The notes under the pieces were generated by a model. The model saw nothing but the letters and a program-made list of their open reading frames with translations. It did not search any database and was not told the origin of the DNA. A stretch of 64,000 nt of DNA from Myceligenerans salitolerans (lineage in GTDB: Bacteria > Actinomycetota > Actinomycetes > Actinomycetales > Cellulomonadaceae). The stretch is taken from contig NZ_JAFMPK010000034.1 of the NCBI RefSeq assembly GCF_017349295.1, forward strand, positions 1 to 64,000, given 5' to 3'. The position numbers were made by a program, and so were the translations under genes. Positions 25,232 through 33,167 of this stretch are shown here, piece by piece. The number at the start of each line of letters is the position of its first letter. Position 1 is the first letter of the stretch.

Positions 25232-26392
25232 ATGAACGCCAGCGCCACCACCGCCAGGACCGCCGAGATCCGCCCCTTCCGGATCGAGATCCCCCGGTCC
25301 GAGCTGGACGACCTGCAGGAGCGCCTGCGCCGCACCCGGTTCCCCGCCGCCGCCCCGGGAGACTCGTGGGACTACGGGACGCCCACGGCGTACCTGCGCG
25401 AGACGGTCGACCACTGGCGGGACGAGTTCGACTGGCGCGCCGTCGAGGAGCGGGCCAACGCGTACCCGCAGTTCCTCACCACCATCGACGGGCAGACCGT
25501 GCACTTCGTCCACGTCCGCTCGGCGGAACCGGGCGCCCGCGCGCTCGTGCTCACCCACACCTACCCCGGTTCCTTCCTCGAGTTCCTCGACCTGATCGGG
25601 CCGCTCACCGACCCGGTCGCGTACGGCGGCAGCGCCGAGGACGCCTTCGACGTCGTGATCCCGTCCATCCCCGGATTCGGGTTCAGCACCCCGATGTCGG
25701 AGGGGCCGTGGACGTTCGCACGGGTCGCGCGCACGTGGGACGCCCTGATGCGCCGGCTCGGGTACGCGTCCTACGGGGCGCACGGGAGCGACGCCGGCGC
25801 CCTGGTCAGCCGCGAGCTCGCGGTCCTGAACCCCGAGGGCTTCCTCGGGGCCCACGTCCTGCAGCTCTTCTCCTTCCCCAGCGGCGAGCCGGGGGAGATG
25901 GACGGATTCGGGCCCAAGGAGTTCGCGGCGCTGGAGCACCTGCAGTGGTTCCAGGGCGTCGGCGGCTACAACGCCATGAACGGCTCCCGCCCGCAGACCG
26001 TGGCCGCCGGCCTGAGCGACTCGCCCGTGGCGCAGCTCGCGTACAGCGAACTGTTCGAGAACTTCGGCAACGGCACGAGCGCGGTCACCCGGGACCAGGT
26101 GCTGGAGCAGGCCAGCCTCTACTGGCTCACGAACACGTCCGCCACGGCCGTGCGCTACCACTACGAGGAGGCGCGCTCCGGCGCGGAGCCCGTGGTCAGT
26201 GAGGGTCGCACCGGTGTCGCCGTCTTCGCCTCCGACTTCCAGACGATCCGGGCGTTCGCCGAGCGGGACAACAGCCGTATCGAGCACTGGGCCGAGTACC
26301 CGGAGGGCGGCCACTTCGCGGCCCTCGAGGTGCCCGGGCTGGTGGTCGGGGACCTGCGGACGTTCTTCGCGCCGGCGGCCCGGGCCGCCTGA
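25232..26392 (+). CDS. Epoxide hydrolase-like alpha/beta hydrolase
   Basis: 386-aa protein with the N-terminal lid of microsomal-type epoxide hydrolases (PFRIEIPRSELDDLQERLRR) followed by the alpha/beta-hydrolase core. The oxyanion segment HTYPGSFLEF, nucleophile Asp187 in HGSDAGALVS and base His361 in EGGHFAALEVP are present. The usual HGWPG and GGDWG motifs are altered to HTYPG and GSDAG, so substrate preference may differ from characterised enzymes. A GGAGG site precedes the ATG. The adjacent WYL regulator suggests induction by a small molecule. Confidence 0.88.
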   Translation: MNASATTARTAEIRPFRIEIPRSELDDLQERLRRTRFPAAAPGDSWDYGTPTAYLRETVDHWRDEFDWRAVEERANAYPQFLTTIDGQTVHFVHVRSAEPGARALVLTHTYPGSFLEFLDLIGPLTDPVAYGGSAEDAFDVVIPSIPGFGFSTPMSEGPWTFARVARTWDALMRRLGYASYGAHGSDAGALVSRELAVLNPEGFLGAHVLQLFSFPSGEPGEMDGFGPKEFAALEHLQWFQGVGGYNAMNGSRPQTVAAGLSDSPVAQLAYSELFENFGNGTSAVTRDQVLEQASLYWLTNTSATAVRYHYEEARSGAEPVVSEGRTGVAVFASDFQTIRAFAERDNSRIEHWAEYPEGGHFAALEVPGLVVGDLRTFFAPAARAA

Positions 26393-26442
26393 GGCCGGGC
26401 GGTCGGCAAAGGCGTGTGGTCCGGAGGCCGGCGACCGGCGGG

Positions 26443-27042
26443 TCAGATCACGTACTCGATCAGCTCCGACGGGTCCTGCACCACCGCGCCGGCACGTGCG
26501 GGGGCGGGCGTCCGGTTCCGCGCGGGGATGCCCACGGCCACCGCCCCGTTCGGCACGTCCCGCGTCACCACCGCGTTCGCGCCCACCTTCGCGTCGTCCC
26601 CGATCCACAGCGGCCCGAGCACCTTCGCGCCCGAGCCGACCATGACCCGGTCGCCGAGCGTCGGGTGCCGCTTCCCGGGACTCATCGAGCGCCCGCCCAG
26701 GGTGACGCCGTGGAAGAGGAGGCAGTCGTCGCCCACCTCCGCCGTCGCCCCGATGACCACGCCCATGCCGTGGTCGATGAACAGGCGGCGGCCGATCCTC
26801 GCGCCCGGATGAATTTCCACGCCCGTCAGCAGGCGTGAGATCAGGGACACGACGCGCGCGGGCAGCCGCAGCCCCGGCCGCTGCCACATCGCGTGTGCGA
26901 TGCGGTAGTGCCACACGGCGTGCACGCCGGGGTAGGTGAGGACGACCGCGCTCAGCGAGGTCGCGGCCGGGTCCTGGGCGCGCGCGGTCTCGGCGTCCTC
27001 CTTGAGGAGCTGGAGAAAGGTGGGCGCCCAGGACGTGGCCAT
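26443..27042 (-). CDS. cysE: Serine O-acetyltransferase
   Basis: 199-aa CysE/EpsC enzyme that acetylates L-serine to O-acetylserine, the first step of cysteine synthesis. It has an alpha-helical N-terminus, the catalytic His/Asp region ([20 protein letters not shown]) and left-handed parallel beta-helix hexapeptide repeats ([33 protein letters not shown]). The start overlaps the cysK stop by one base (TGATG), so the two are translationally coupled. The protein ends SELIEYVI; an Ile C-terminus is the feature by which CysE docks into the CysK active site, so complex formation is likely. Confidence 0.95.
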   Translation of the reverse strand: MATSWAPTFLQLLKEDAETARAQDPAATSLSAVVLTYPGVHAVWHYRIAHAMWQRPGLRLPARVVSLISRLLTGVEIHPGARIGRRLFIDHGMGVVIGATAEVGDDCLLFHGVTLGGRSMSPGKRHPTLGDRVMVGSGAKVLGPLWIGDDAKVGANAVVTRDVPNGAVAVGIPARNRTPAPARAGAVVQDPSELIEYVI

Positions 27043-27977
27043 CAGTCGACCAGGCCCTCGAACAACGGGGTCGACAGGTAACGCTCGCCGAAGTCCGGGG
27101 CGACGACGACGATCGTCTTGCCGGCGTTCTCCGGGCGCTTCGCCACCTCGAGGGCCGCCGCGAACGCCGCACCGGAGGAGGTGCCGACGAGCAGGCCCTC
27201 CTCGGAGGCCGACCGCTTGGCGGTCTCGACCGCCGTCGCGAAGTTCACGTCGATGACCTCGTCGTACACGTCGGTGTCGAGGATCTCGGGGACGAAGTTC
27301 GCGCCGATGCCCTGGATCTTGTGGGGGCCGGGCTGGCCACCGTTGAGGATGGGGGACTCCTCGGGCTCCACGGCCACGATCTTGATGTCCGGCTTGCGCT
27401 CCTTCAGCACCTGGCCGACACCGGTGATGGTGCCGCCGGTACCGATTCCGGCGACCACGATGTCGACGTCGCCGTCGGTGTCGGCCCAGATCTCCTCGGC
27501 CGTGGTCTCGCGGTGGATCTTCGGGTTGGCCTCGTTGGCGAACTGGCGGGCCAGCACGGCGCCCTCGCGCTCCTGCGCGATCTTCTCGGCGGCGGCGACC
27601 GCGCCCTTCATGCCTTCCGCGCCCGGCGTGAGCACGATCTCGGCGCCGAACGCGCGCAGGAGAGCCCGCCGCTCCTTGGACATGGTCTCCGGCATGGCGA
27701 GGACGACCTTGTAACCGCGGGAGGCGCCCACCCAGGCCAGGGCGATGCCCGTGTTGCCGGAGGTGCCCTCGACGATCGTGCCGCCCTCCTTGAGCTCGCC
27801 CGACTCCTCCGCCGCGTTGATGATCGAGACGCCGATACGGTCCTTGACCGAGTTGGCGGGGTTGTAGAACTCGAGCTTGGCCAGGACCGTCGCCTCCAGG
27901 TCCTTCGCCAGGGAGTTCAACTTCACCAGCGGGGTATTACCGATGAGCTTGGTCGCGTCGTCGTAGATGCGGGCCAT
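27042..27977 (-). CDS. cysK: Cysteine synthase A (O-acetylserine sulfhydrylase)
   Basis: 311-aa PLP enzyme that makes cysteine from O-acetylserine and sulfide. The PLP Lys lies in [11 protein letters not shown], the substrate loop is [13 protein letters not shown], and the phosphate-binding loop is [12 protein letters not shown]. The ATG at 27975-27977 ([19 protein letters not shown]) is preceded by AAGGAAAGAG. It is the first cistron of cysK-cysE. The transcript probably begins near 28234, giving a leader of roughly 257 nt that starts with a Cys-containing mini-ORF. Confidence 0.96.
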   Translation of the reverse strand: MARIYDDATKLIGNTPLVKLNSLAKDLEATVLAKLEFYNPANSVKDRIGVSIINAAEESGELKEGGTIVEGTSGNTGIALAWVGASRGYKVVLAMPETMSKERRALLRAFGAEIVLTPGAEGMKGAVAAAEKIAQEREGAVLARQFANEANPKIHRETTAEEIWADTDGDVDIVVAGIGTGGTITGVGQVLKERKPDIKIVAVEPEESPILNGGQPGPHKIQGIGANFVPEILDTDVYDEVIDVNFATAVETAKRSASEEGLLVGTSSGAAFAAALEVAKRPENAGKTIVVVAPDFGERYLSTPLFEGLVD

Positions 27978-28042
27978 GGTGTCTCTTTCCTTCGTGTCGT
28001 CCGGCTGTTGCGGGTGGTTCGTCTGCTCGGCGGCCCGGTGCC

Positions 28043-28066
28043 GGTGCATGCCTCTGGCAGTGCACC
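28043..28066 (-). promoter_or_regulatory. Hairpin in the cysK 5' leader
   Basis: GGTGCA-TGCC (28043-28052) pairs with GGCA-TGCACC (28056-28066, one bulged base) over a 3-nt loop, about 65 nt before the cysK ATG. A second hairpin (CCGTGC-GGG-GCACGG, 28152-28166) lies closer to the mini-ORF. Either could take part in attenuation; neither has a U-tract. Confidence 0.45.
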
Positions 28067-28198
28067 TCCGGCATGACGCCGCCGGTTGTCCCTGGGATCA
28101 GTGGGTGTGAGAGTGGTGTGGGAGCGTCGCACGGGCGTCGCGACCGGTGGTCCGTGCGGGGCACGGTGTCGACACGGGTCAGACGTGGCGTGGACGCT

Positions 28199-28234
28199 CT
28201 ACCGACAGAGGCGGCACATTCGGACGATGCGCAT
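28199..28234 (-). CDS. Leaderless Cys-containing leader peptide upstream of cysK
   Basis: An 11-codon mini-ORF, M-R-I-V-R-M-C-R-L-C-R-stop (TAG at 28199-28201). Its ATG (28232-28234) lies 7 nt after the -10 box of the cysK promoter, so it would be at or next to the transcript 5' end and translated without a leader. Two of the last five codons are Cys. Short leaderless Cys-rich uORFs that sense cysteine by ribosome stalling are known upstream of sulfur genes in mycobacteria. By analogy this could make cysK-cysE expression respond to charged tRNA-Cys. The reading is direct; the function is inferred. Confidence 0.6.
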   Translation of the reverse strand: MRIVRMCRLCR

Positions 28235-28241
28235 GTGGGGG

Positions 28242-28270
28242 AGCCTAACCCCGGCACGAACGATCGACAA
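28242..28270 (-). promoter_or_regulatory. cysK-cysE promoter
   Basis: On the minus strand TTGTCG (28265-28270) and TAGGCT (28242-28247) are separated by exactly 17 nt. A start about 7 nt downstream coincides with the ATG of the mini-ORF. Confidence 0.6.
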
Positions 28271-28290
28271 GATCGGTCTCACTTATTGGT

Positions 28291-28302
28291 CGCATCGATG
28301 CG
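28291..28302. promoter_or_regulatory. Palindrome upstream of the cysK promoter
   Basis: The perfect 12-bp palindrome CGCATCGATGCG lies about 20 bp upstream of the -35 box, a typical activator position. No regulator gene is adjacent. Confidence 0.4.
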
Positions 28303-28363
28303 TGGTCCTTGGTGTCGATCCGCCCGCCCGGACGGGGACGGGTCCGAGGCGCCCGGCAGAAGA

Positions 28364-28405
28364 ACGCCGGGGTGTCGACCGCGCGTGAGGTCGGCACCCC
28401 GGCGT
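28364..28405 (-). terminator. First terminator hairpin of the LPMO gene region (promoter-distal)
   Basis: A 17-bp stem (28364-28380 with 28389-28405, one G-T pair) has an 8-nt loop. With the hairpin at 28414-28450 it forms a tandem pair downstream of the LPMO stop, insulating the cysK promoter. Confidence 0.75.
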
Positions 28406-28413
28406 CCGGGGGC

Positions 28414-28450
28414 CTGGGGTGGCGGTGTACCTGGATCACCGCCACCCCGG
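28414..28450 (-). terminator. Terminator hairpin directly after the LPMO gene
   Basis: GGGGTGGCGGT (28416-28426) and ACCGCCACCCC (28438-28448) form an 11-bp stem, extendable by two pairs, over an 11-nt loop, 50 nt past the LPMO stop. Confidence 0.7.
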
Positions 28451-28499
28451 GCGTACCGCGGGATCGGGCCTCCCGCGGTGTTCTCGAGCCGGTTCCCGC

Positions 28500-29567
28500 T
28501 CAGGCGGCGGAGCAGGTGGCGGAGAGACCGCTCCCGCTGCCGCTACCCAGGAACCCGGCCGTGGTCGATCCTCCGGCCGAGAGGCTGCCGTTCCAGTCGA
28601 CGTTGGTCAGGGTGTTGCCGGACGCGTTCGCGTTCCACGCCTGGGTGATCGTCGCACCGGCCACCGTGACCTCCCAGCCGCTGACGCCGGAGCCACCCGC
28701 CGTGACGGTGACCTCGGCCTGGTAGCCGCCGTCCCAGGAGTTGGTGACCGACACGGTCGCGGTGCACTCCCCGGTCCCCGGGTCAGTGGGCTCCGGGTCC
28801 GGGTCGGTCGGCTCGGGGTCCGGGTCGGTCGGCTCCGGGTCGGGGTCGGTCGGCTCCGGCTGCGGGTCGTCGGGCCACAGGTCGCCCCCGCCGATGTTGA
28901 TGTCGGAGCAGAGGTAGTACGGCTGGTCCAGGTGGCTGGCCTGCCAGATCGTGTACAGCACCGCACGGCCGTTGTAGCCGGACAGGTCCACGTTCGTCAC
29001 GTACGGGGACTGGGCCGGGTAGGACCCCGTCTGCTTGACCAGGTCCAGGTCGTCCCAGCCGAGGCGCTCGGTGGTCGGGTCGAAGCTGGGCTTGGACACG
29101 TAGATCCGCAGGTAGTCGGCCCCGTGGTTGGCGCCGTCCGTGAGGGTCAGCGTGAAGTTGTGCGGCACACCCTTGGCGACCCACTCACCCGGGGTGTCCA
29201 TGTAGTCGTACCGGCCACCCTCGGTGTTGCCACCCGAGCAGAGGGTGCCGCTGGGCACGGCGGCCTCGTGGTTGCCCCCGACGTTCTCACGGTAGAGGCC
29301 GTTCCAGTTCCACATGGCGTTGGGGTTGGCGTTCCACGCTCCCCAGCACATCGGGTCGATCGTGGCCATCTCGGGGTTGAGGTGGTCGTCTCCCCAGCGG
29401 TCGAGGCAGCCGTAGTTGCGGGTGGGTGGGTCGGTGACGCTGCCGTGGGCCGCCGCGGGCGGGGCCATGGCGGTGTCCGCCGACACGACGGCGACCAGCC
29501 CCAGCGGGGCGGCCAGCGCCATGGCGGCGGCCAGGATCAGGCCGCGCGTTCGCGCACGCACTGTCAT
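28500..29567 (-). CDS. Secreted AA10 lytic polysaccharide monooxygenase with CBM2
   Basis: 355 aa. A signal peptide of about 40 residues ends AAA before His41, which becomes the N-terminal copper ligand. His148 (in GANHGADYLRIYVSK) completes the histidine brace. The AA10 catalytic domain spans about 41-228. A linker of four PDPEPTD-type repeats follows, then a C-terminal CBM2 (SVTNSWDGGYQAEVTVTAGG, WNANASGNTLTNVDWNG) that binds cellulose or chitin. The order AA10-linker-CBM2 and the DLWPDD boundary resemble cellulose-active Streptomyces enzymes, so oxidative cellulose cleavage is likely. The ATG at 29565-29567 has an AGGAGGAGC site upstream. Confidence 0.94.
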   Translation of the reverse strand: MTVRARTRGLILAAAMALAAPLGLVAVVSADTAMAPPAAAHGSVTDPPTRNYGCLDRWGDDHLNPEMATIDPMCWGAWNANPNAMWNWNGLYRENVGGNHEAAVPSGTLCSGGNTEGGRYDYMDTPGEWVAKGVPHNFTLTLTDGANHGADYLRIYVSKPSFDPTTERLGWDDLDLVKQTGSYPAQSPYVTNVDLSGYNGRAVLYTIWQASHLDQPYYLCSDINIGGGDLWPDDPQPEPTDPDPEPTDPDPEPTDPDPEPTDPGTGECTATVSVTNSWDGGYQAEVTVTAGGSGVSGWEVTVAGATITQAWNANASGNTLTNVDWNGSLSAGGSTTAGFLGSGSGSGLSATCSAA

Positions 29568-29659
29568 GGGATGCTCCTCCTCGAGCTTCGGGCCGACCTG
29601 TCGGACGGCTTGTGCCGATGGCGTCAGACTGTGCGCATCCGTGCACCGGCGACCAGCGG

Positions 29660-29674
29660 GTGAATCGTTTACAA
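29660..29674. promoter_or_regulatory. Partial LacI/CRE-like site upstream of the LPMO gene
   Basis: On the minus strand TTGTAAACGATTCAC has a good left half of a LacI-family operator (TTGTAAACG) but a poor right half. It lies about 95 nt upstream of the LPMO start, where a cellulose-responsive LacI regulator could act. Weak evidence. Confidence 0.3.
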
Positions 29675-29703
29675 CCGACCCGGAAACTTTCGCCGGCCAT
29701 GTC

Positions 29704-29732
29704 CTGACGGGCCGGACGATCCGGGCGAGTAT
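29704..29732 (+). promoter_or_regulatory. Promoter of the PfkB kinase gene
   Basis: CTGACG (29704-29709) and GAGTAT (29727-29732) are 17 nt apart, and the ATG begins 6 nt later. This fits a leaderless transcript, as there is no ribosome-binding site. Confidence 0.45.
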
Positions 29733-29738
29733 GGGCGC

Positions 29739-30593
29739 ATGAGCACACCCGCCACCGTCGTCGTCGGCCCCGCCTCGTGGAACACCCTCGTGCGACTCGA
29801 CGAGCTGCCCGCGCCCCGGCCCCACACCGTCTTCGCGCGCGGGACCGTTCGGACGCTCGGCGGGACCAGTGCCGGCAAGGCGCTGCACCTTGCCGAGCTC
29901 GGCTCCCCGGTCACGCTGGTGACCGCCGTCGGCGACGACGCCGAGGCGGAGCTGGTGCTGGAGGCGTTGGGCGCCGCCGGTGAGCATCTGGAGGTGCTCG
30001 CGCACCGCGCGCCCGGCCCGACGGAGCAGCACCTCAACCTGATGACCGGCGCCGGGGAGCGGGTGTCCGTCTATCTCGCGGTGCCCTCGGAGCCCGCCGG
30101 CCCCGGCGACGAGCACGTCACCGCGCGCCTCGCCGGGGCGCGCCACGTGGTGCTCGACCTCGGCGCGAGCGGCCTGGAACTGCTGGAGGCGGCCCGCGCG
30201 GGCGGCGCCGAGCTCTGGACCGACCTGCACGACTACGACGGCGTGAGCGAGTTCCACCGGCCGTTCGCCGACGCCTGCTCGCACGTCTTCCTCAACGACG
30301 ACGGGACGGACGACCACCCCGCTCTGATGCGGGCGCTGCTCGACCGGGGCGCCACGACGGTGGTCTGCACCCTCGGGGCGAAGGGCGCCGTGGCGCTCAC
30401 CCGGGACGGGTGGTCCGAGTGCGCGGCCGAGCCGGCCGACGTCGTCGACACCAACGGGGCCGGCGACGCGTTCTTCGCCGGGTTCCTCGCGGCCCACCTG
30501 ACGGGCGCCGGGACGGGTGAGTGCCTGCGGGCGGGGGCGCGCCAGGCGGTCCGGGCGCTCGGCTCGCCTCATCTGAGCCCGTTCCTGAGCTGA
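29739..30593 (+). CDS. PfkB-family carbohydrate kinase
   Basis: 284-aa ribokinase-like sugar kinase. The second PfkB signature with the catalytic Asp (DVVDTNGAGDAFFAGFLAA) and the N-terminal GGTSAGKALHLAELG sugar-binding segment are intact. The substrate could be a hexose, pentose or nucleoside and cannot be read from the sequence. It is a single-gene unit ended by a hairpin, divergent from the LPMO gene. Confidence 0.9.
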   Translation: MSTPATVVVGPASWNTLVRLDELPAPRPHTVFARGTVRTLGGTSAGKALHLAELGSPVTLVTAVGDDAEAELVLEALGAAGEHLEVLAHRAPGPTEQHLNLMTGAGERVSVYLAVPSEPAGPGDEHVTARLAGARHVVLDLGASGLELLEAARAGGAELWTDLHDYDGVSEFHRPFADACSHVFLNDDGTDDHPALMRALLDRGATTVVCTLGAKGAVALTRDGWSECAAEPADVVDTNGAGDAFFAGFLAAHLTGAGTGECLRAGARQAVRALGSPHLSPFLS

Positions 30594-30656
30594 GCCCGCT
30601 CCTGACCGAGGCGGTGGGCCCGTCCCTGGGTCGGCGGCCGGTCCGCCGTGGTCCTG

Positions 30657-30684
30657 GCGCCCCGGGCGTTGCGCCCGGTGGCGC
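30657..30684 (+). terminator. Terminator after the PfkB kinase gene
   Basis: GCGCC-CGGGCG pairs with CGCCCG-GGCGC (one bulged T at 30679) around TTG. A 12-bp GC-rich stem lies 64 nt after the stop and just before the paa operator. Confidence 0.65.
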
Positions 30685-30702
30685 ACCTGTGACACATTAG
30701 GA

Positions 30703-30716
30703 ACCGAACGTTCGGT
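30703..30716. promoter_or_regulatory. Operator of the paa operon (TetR/PaaR type)
   Basis: The perfect 14-bp palindrome ACCGAACGTTCGGT lies 25 nt before the paaA ATG. Palindromes of the form CCGAACGNTCGG are typical of TetR-family PaaR repressors of phenylacetate catabolism in actinobacteria. No regulator gene is in the operon, so the repressor must be encoded elsewhere. Confidence 0.75.
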
Positions 30717-30740
30717 CAGTAAATCGCCACGGAGGTCACG

Positions 30741-31682
30741 ATGACGTCGGCCGTCGACGAGGCAGGGCTCGAGTCGCACTTCGAGGCCACGATCGCGCAC
30801 AAGGACCGCATCGAGCCGCGGGACTGGATGCCCGAGAAGTACCGTCGCACCCTGGTGCGCCAGATCGCCCAGCACGCGCACTCGGAGATCATCGGGATGC
30901 AGCCCGAGGGCAACTGGATCAGCCGGGCGCCGTCGCTGCGCCGCAAGGCGATCCTGCTGGCCAAGGTGCAGGACGAGGCGGGTCACGGGCTCTACCTGTA
31001 CTCGGCGACGGAGACCCTCGGCGTCACCCGTACCGAACTCACCGAGCGCCTGATCTCCGGCGCGCAGAAGTACTCGTCGATCTTCAACTACCCGACGCTG
31101 TCGTACGCCGACGTCGGCACGATCGGCTGGCTCGTCGACGGCGCCGCCATCTGCAACCAGGTGCCGCTGTGCCGCACGTCGTTCGGCCCGTACGGGCGCG
31201 CGATGATCCGGATCTGCAAGGAGGAGTCGTTCCATCAGCGCCAGGGCTACGAGCTGCTGATGACCATGATGCGTGGCACGGACGAACAGCGTGCGATGGT
31301 GCAGGAGTCCGTGGACCGCTTCTGGTGGCCGTCGCTGATGATGTTCGGCCCGCCCGACGACGCCTCCCCGAACACCGCGCAGTCCATGGCGTGGGGCATC
31401 AAGACCCACACGAACGACGAGCTGCGCCAGAGGTTCGTGGACATGACCGTCCCGCAGGCCGAGGCGCTCGGCGTGACGCTGCCCGACCCGGACCTCGCGT
31501 GGAACGAGCGACGTCAGGCGCACGACTTCGGCGAGATCGACTGGGACGAGTTCTGGCGTGTGGTGGGCGGTGACGGCCCGTGCAACGCGCAGCGCGTGGC
31601 GCACCGCAGCAAGGCATGGGACGACGGCGCCTGGGTCCGCGAGGCGGCCTCGGCCTTCGCCCGGAAGCAGGAGGCGGCGTGA
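30741..31682 (+). CDS. paaA: Phenylacetyl-CoA epoxidase catalytic subunit PaaA
   Basis: 313-aa di-iron oxygenase subunit. The ferritin-like iron ligands lie in [16 protein letters not shown] and [14 protein letters not shown], and [10 protein letters not shown] and QSMAWGIKT regions are typical of PaaA. With PaaB, PaaC and the reductase PaaE it epoxidises phenylacetyl-CoA to the 1,2-epoxide, the first ring-activation step of aerobic phenylacetate degradation. A GGAGG site precedes the ATG. The stop overlaps a GTG that opens the first of two mini-ORFs before paaB. The start is supported by the operator position. Confidence 0.97.
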   Translation: MTSAVDEAGLESHFEATIAHKDRIEPRDWMPEKYRRTLVRQIAQHAHSEIIGMQPEGNWISRAPSLRRKAILLAKVQDEAGHGLYLYSATETLGVTRTELTERLISGAQKYSSIFNYPTLSYADVGTIGWLVDGAAICNQVPLCRTSFGPYGRAMIRICKEESFHQRQGYELLMTMMRGTDEQRAMVQESVDRFWWPSLMMFGPPDDASPNTAQSMAWGIKTHTNDELRQRFVDMTVPQAEALGVTLPDPDLAWNERRQAHDFGEIDWDEFWRVVGGDGPCNAQRVAHRSKAWDDGAWVREAASAFARKQEAA

Positions 31683-31732
31683 ACGATCGACGGGTGCGGG
31701 TGTCCCGCATGGCACAGCAGGAGGCGGCGTGA
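31679..31732 (+). CDS. Mini-ORF 1 between paaA and paaB
   Basis: 17 codons ([17 protein letters not shown]). The GTG overlaps the paaA stop (GTGA), and its own stop overlaps the GTG of mini-ORF 2. Each junction carries GGAGGCGGCGTGA, so a ribosome-binding site, stop and start are fused. It could be a translation-coupling relay or a by-product of a local duplication. No homology assignment. Confidence 0.4.
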   Translation: MNDRRVRVSRMAQQEAA

Positions 31733-31809
31733 ACGATCATGGCGGGGTCGCGTTCGCGGTGGCCGACCGGGTGCGGGTGTCCCGCATGGCACAGCAGGAG
31801 GCGGCGTGA
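31691..31809 (+). repeat. Direct 42-bp duplication between paaA and paaB
   Basis: Bases 31691-31732 and 31768-31809 are identical (start CGGGTGCGGG, end GGCGGCGTGA), 77 bp apart. In addition 22 bases around the paaA stop (31667-31688) recur at 31717-31738. The duplications carry the ribosome-binding site and start of the next cistron. Confidence 0.9.
31729..31809 (+). CDS. Mini-ORF 2 between paaA and paaB
   Basis: 26 codons ([20 protein letters not shown], then AQQEAA), with GTGA overlaps at both ends, the second with the paaB start. Its first 22 codons resemble the paaE N-terminus (MTDNGEAVVVPAGRARVSRG) with 9 identical residues and 45 of 66 identical bases, so it may be a decayed copy of the paaE 5' end. 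Translation is plausible from the GGAGG sites; function unknown. Confidence 0.4.
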   Translation: MNDHGGVAFAVADRVRVSRMAQQEAA

Positions 31810-32102
31810 CCGGCGAGGTGCGGGCCGAATGGCCCCTGTACGAGGTGTTCGTGCGCGGCAAGCGCGGCCTGAACCATGTCCACGTCGGCTCGCTGCACGC
31901 ACCCGACGACGCCATGGCGCTGCGCCACGCCCGCGACGTGTACACCCGGCGCAACGAGGGTGTCTCGATCTGGGTGGTGCGCTCGGACGCCATCACCGCG
32001 TCCAGTCCCGACGAGAAGGACCCGCTCTTCGCCCCGAGCGGCGACAAGGTCTACCGGCACCCGACGTTCTACTCCATCCCGGCGAACGTTCCCCACATGT
32101 AG
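31806..32102 (+). CDS. paaB: Phenylacetyl-CoA epoxidase subunit PaaB
   Basis: 98 aa, the small structural subunit that bridges PaaAC heterodimers. The family core is clear (WPLYEVFVRGKRGLNHVHVG, SLHAPDDAMALRHARDVYTR, SIWVVRSDAIT). It starts at a GTG overlapping the stop of mini-ORF 2, with GGAGG five bases upstream of the GTG. Confidence 0.96.
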   Translation: MTGEVRAEWPLYEVFVRGKRGLNHVHVGSLHAPDDAMALRHARDVYTRRNEGVSIWVVRSDAITASSPDEKDPLFAPSGDKVYRHPTFYSIPANVPHM

Positions 32103-32131
32103 CCCCTCACCCGAAGCCGCTCCACAGGTCG

Positions 32132-32189
32132 CCCCTCACCAGCGCAGAACGCCTTCACCAGCGGAGAACCCCTTCACCAGCGGAGAACC
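32132..32189 (+). repeat. 19-bp tandem repeat carrying the paaC ribosome-binding site
   Basis: Units at 32152-32170 and 32171-32189 are identical (CCTTCACCAGCGGAGAACC), and a diverged unit is at 32132-32151. Each intact unit has GGAGAA. The last is 5 nt from the paaC ATG and serves it. Confidence 0.85.
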
Positions 32190-32192
32190 ACC

Positions 32193-33167
32193 ATGCCCGA
32201 CGGCACCGTCCCCGAGCACAGCACCGAGACCGCGCACGCCGGCCCCGCCGCGCACGGCACGGACCACGACAACGCGTACGCCGGACTGCTGGTCAACGAT
32301 GCCCACTGGGCCTTCGGCACGGACTTCGAGGACCCGCTGGCCGGCGTGGACACGACCGTGCCGGACGGCGTGGAGCCGTCCGTCCTGGCGGCGTACTGCC
32401 TGATGCTCGGCGACGACGCCCTGGTCGCCTCCGAGCGGATCTCGGAGTGGTGCAGCCGCGCGCCGGACCTCGAGGAGGACATCGCCCTCGCGAACATCGC
32501 CCTCGACCTCCTCGGGCAGGCCCGGCTGCTGCTGGCACGGGCGGCGGCAGCCGACCCGTCCGTCGTGCCCGCGCTCCCGGGCGACTCGCCCGTGCCGGAC
32601 GAGGACCGCCTCGCCTTCTTCCGTGACGACCGGCAGTTCCGCAACGTGCGGCTCGCCGAGCTCCCGAACGGTGACTTCGGCGAGACCATCACCCGCATCC
32701 TGCTGCTGTCCATCTGGCGGCTCGCCCTGTTCGAGCGGCTGACCGGCAGCCGCGACGCCGTCCTCGCCGCCGTCGCCGCGAAGGGGGTCAAGGAGCTGAC
32801 CTACCACCGCGACTTCGCCGGCCGCTGGTTCCTCACCCTGGCCCAGGGCACCGACGAGTCCCGCCGCCGCGTGACCGCCGCTCTCACGGACCTGATGCCG
32901 TACTGGGCCGAGCTGTTCGGGACGCACGACGTCGAGGCCGCGGCGGCCGCCTCCGGCGTCGGCGTCGATCCCGGACAGGTCGCCGGCGAGGCGGACGCGG
33001 TGCTCGACCAGGTGCTCGCGGTGAGCGGCGTCGACCGGCCCGAGGCCGCGCCACGAGCGGGCGTGCGCGGCCGGACCGGACGCGACGGCCTGCACACCGA
33101 GGCGCTCAGCCGCCTCCTCGCCGAGACCCAGTCCGTCGCCCGTGCCCACCCGAGGGGGCGATGGTGA
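32193..33167 (+). CDS. paaC: Phenylacetyl-CoA epoxidase structural subunit PaaC
   Basis: 324 aa, a ferritin-like partner of PaaA without a working di-iron site. It has the family pattern AYCLMLGDDALVASERISEW, ANIALDLLGQARLLL and KELTYHRDFAGRWFLTLAQG. The N-terminal 25 residues are a His/Thr/Ala-rich extension. Its last bases overlap the paaD start by 7 nt. Confidence 0.96.
   Translation: MPDGTVPEHSTETAHAGPAAHGTDHDNAYAGLLVNDAHWAFGTDFEDPLAGVDTTVPDGVEPSVLAAYCLMLGDDALVASERISEWCSRAPDLEEDIALANIALDLLGQARLLLARAAAADPSVVPALPGDSPVPDEDRLAFFRDDRQFRNVRLAELPNGDFGETITRILLLSIWRLALFERLTGSRDAVLAAVAAKGVKELTYHRDFAGRWFLTLAQGTDESRRRVTAALTDLMPYWAELFGTHDVEAAAAASGVGVDPGQVAGEADAVLDQVLAVSGVDRPEAAPRAGVRGRTGRDGLHTEALSRLLAETQSVARAHPRGRW

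Larger units (their letters stand above)
27978..28498. other. Gene-free interval: cysK leader and LPMO terminators
   Basis: The right part holds two hairpin terminators for the LPMO gene (28364-28450). The middle holds the cysK promoter and a 12-bp palindrome. The left part is the long cysK 5' leader with a leaderless mini-ORF and hairpins. Apart from the mini-ORF I see no coding region. Confidence 0.7.

Noticed and set aside
27978-28498. Riboswitch (SAM, cobalamin or similar) in the cysK leader
   Set aside because: I could not find conserved core motifs of known riboswitch classes. The Cys mini-ORF explains the long leader better.
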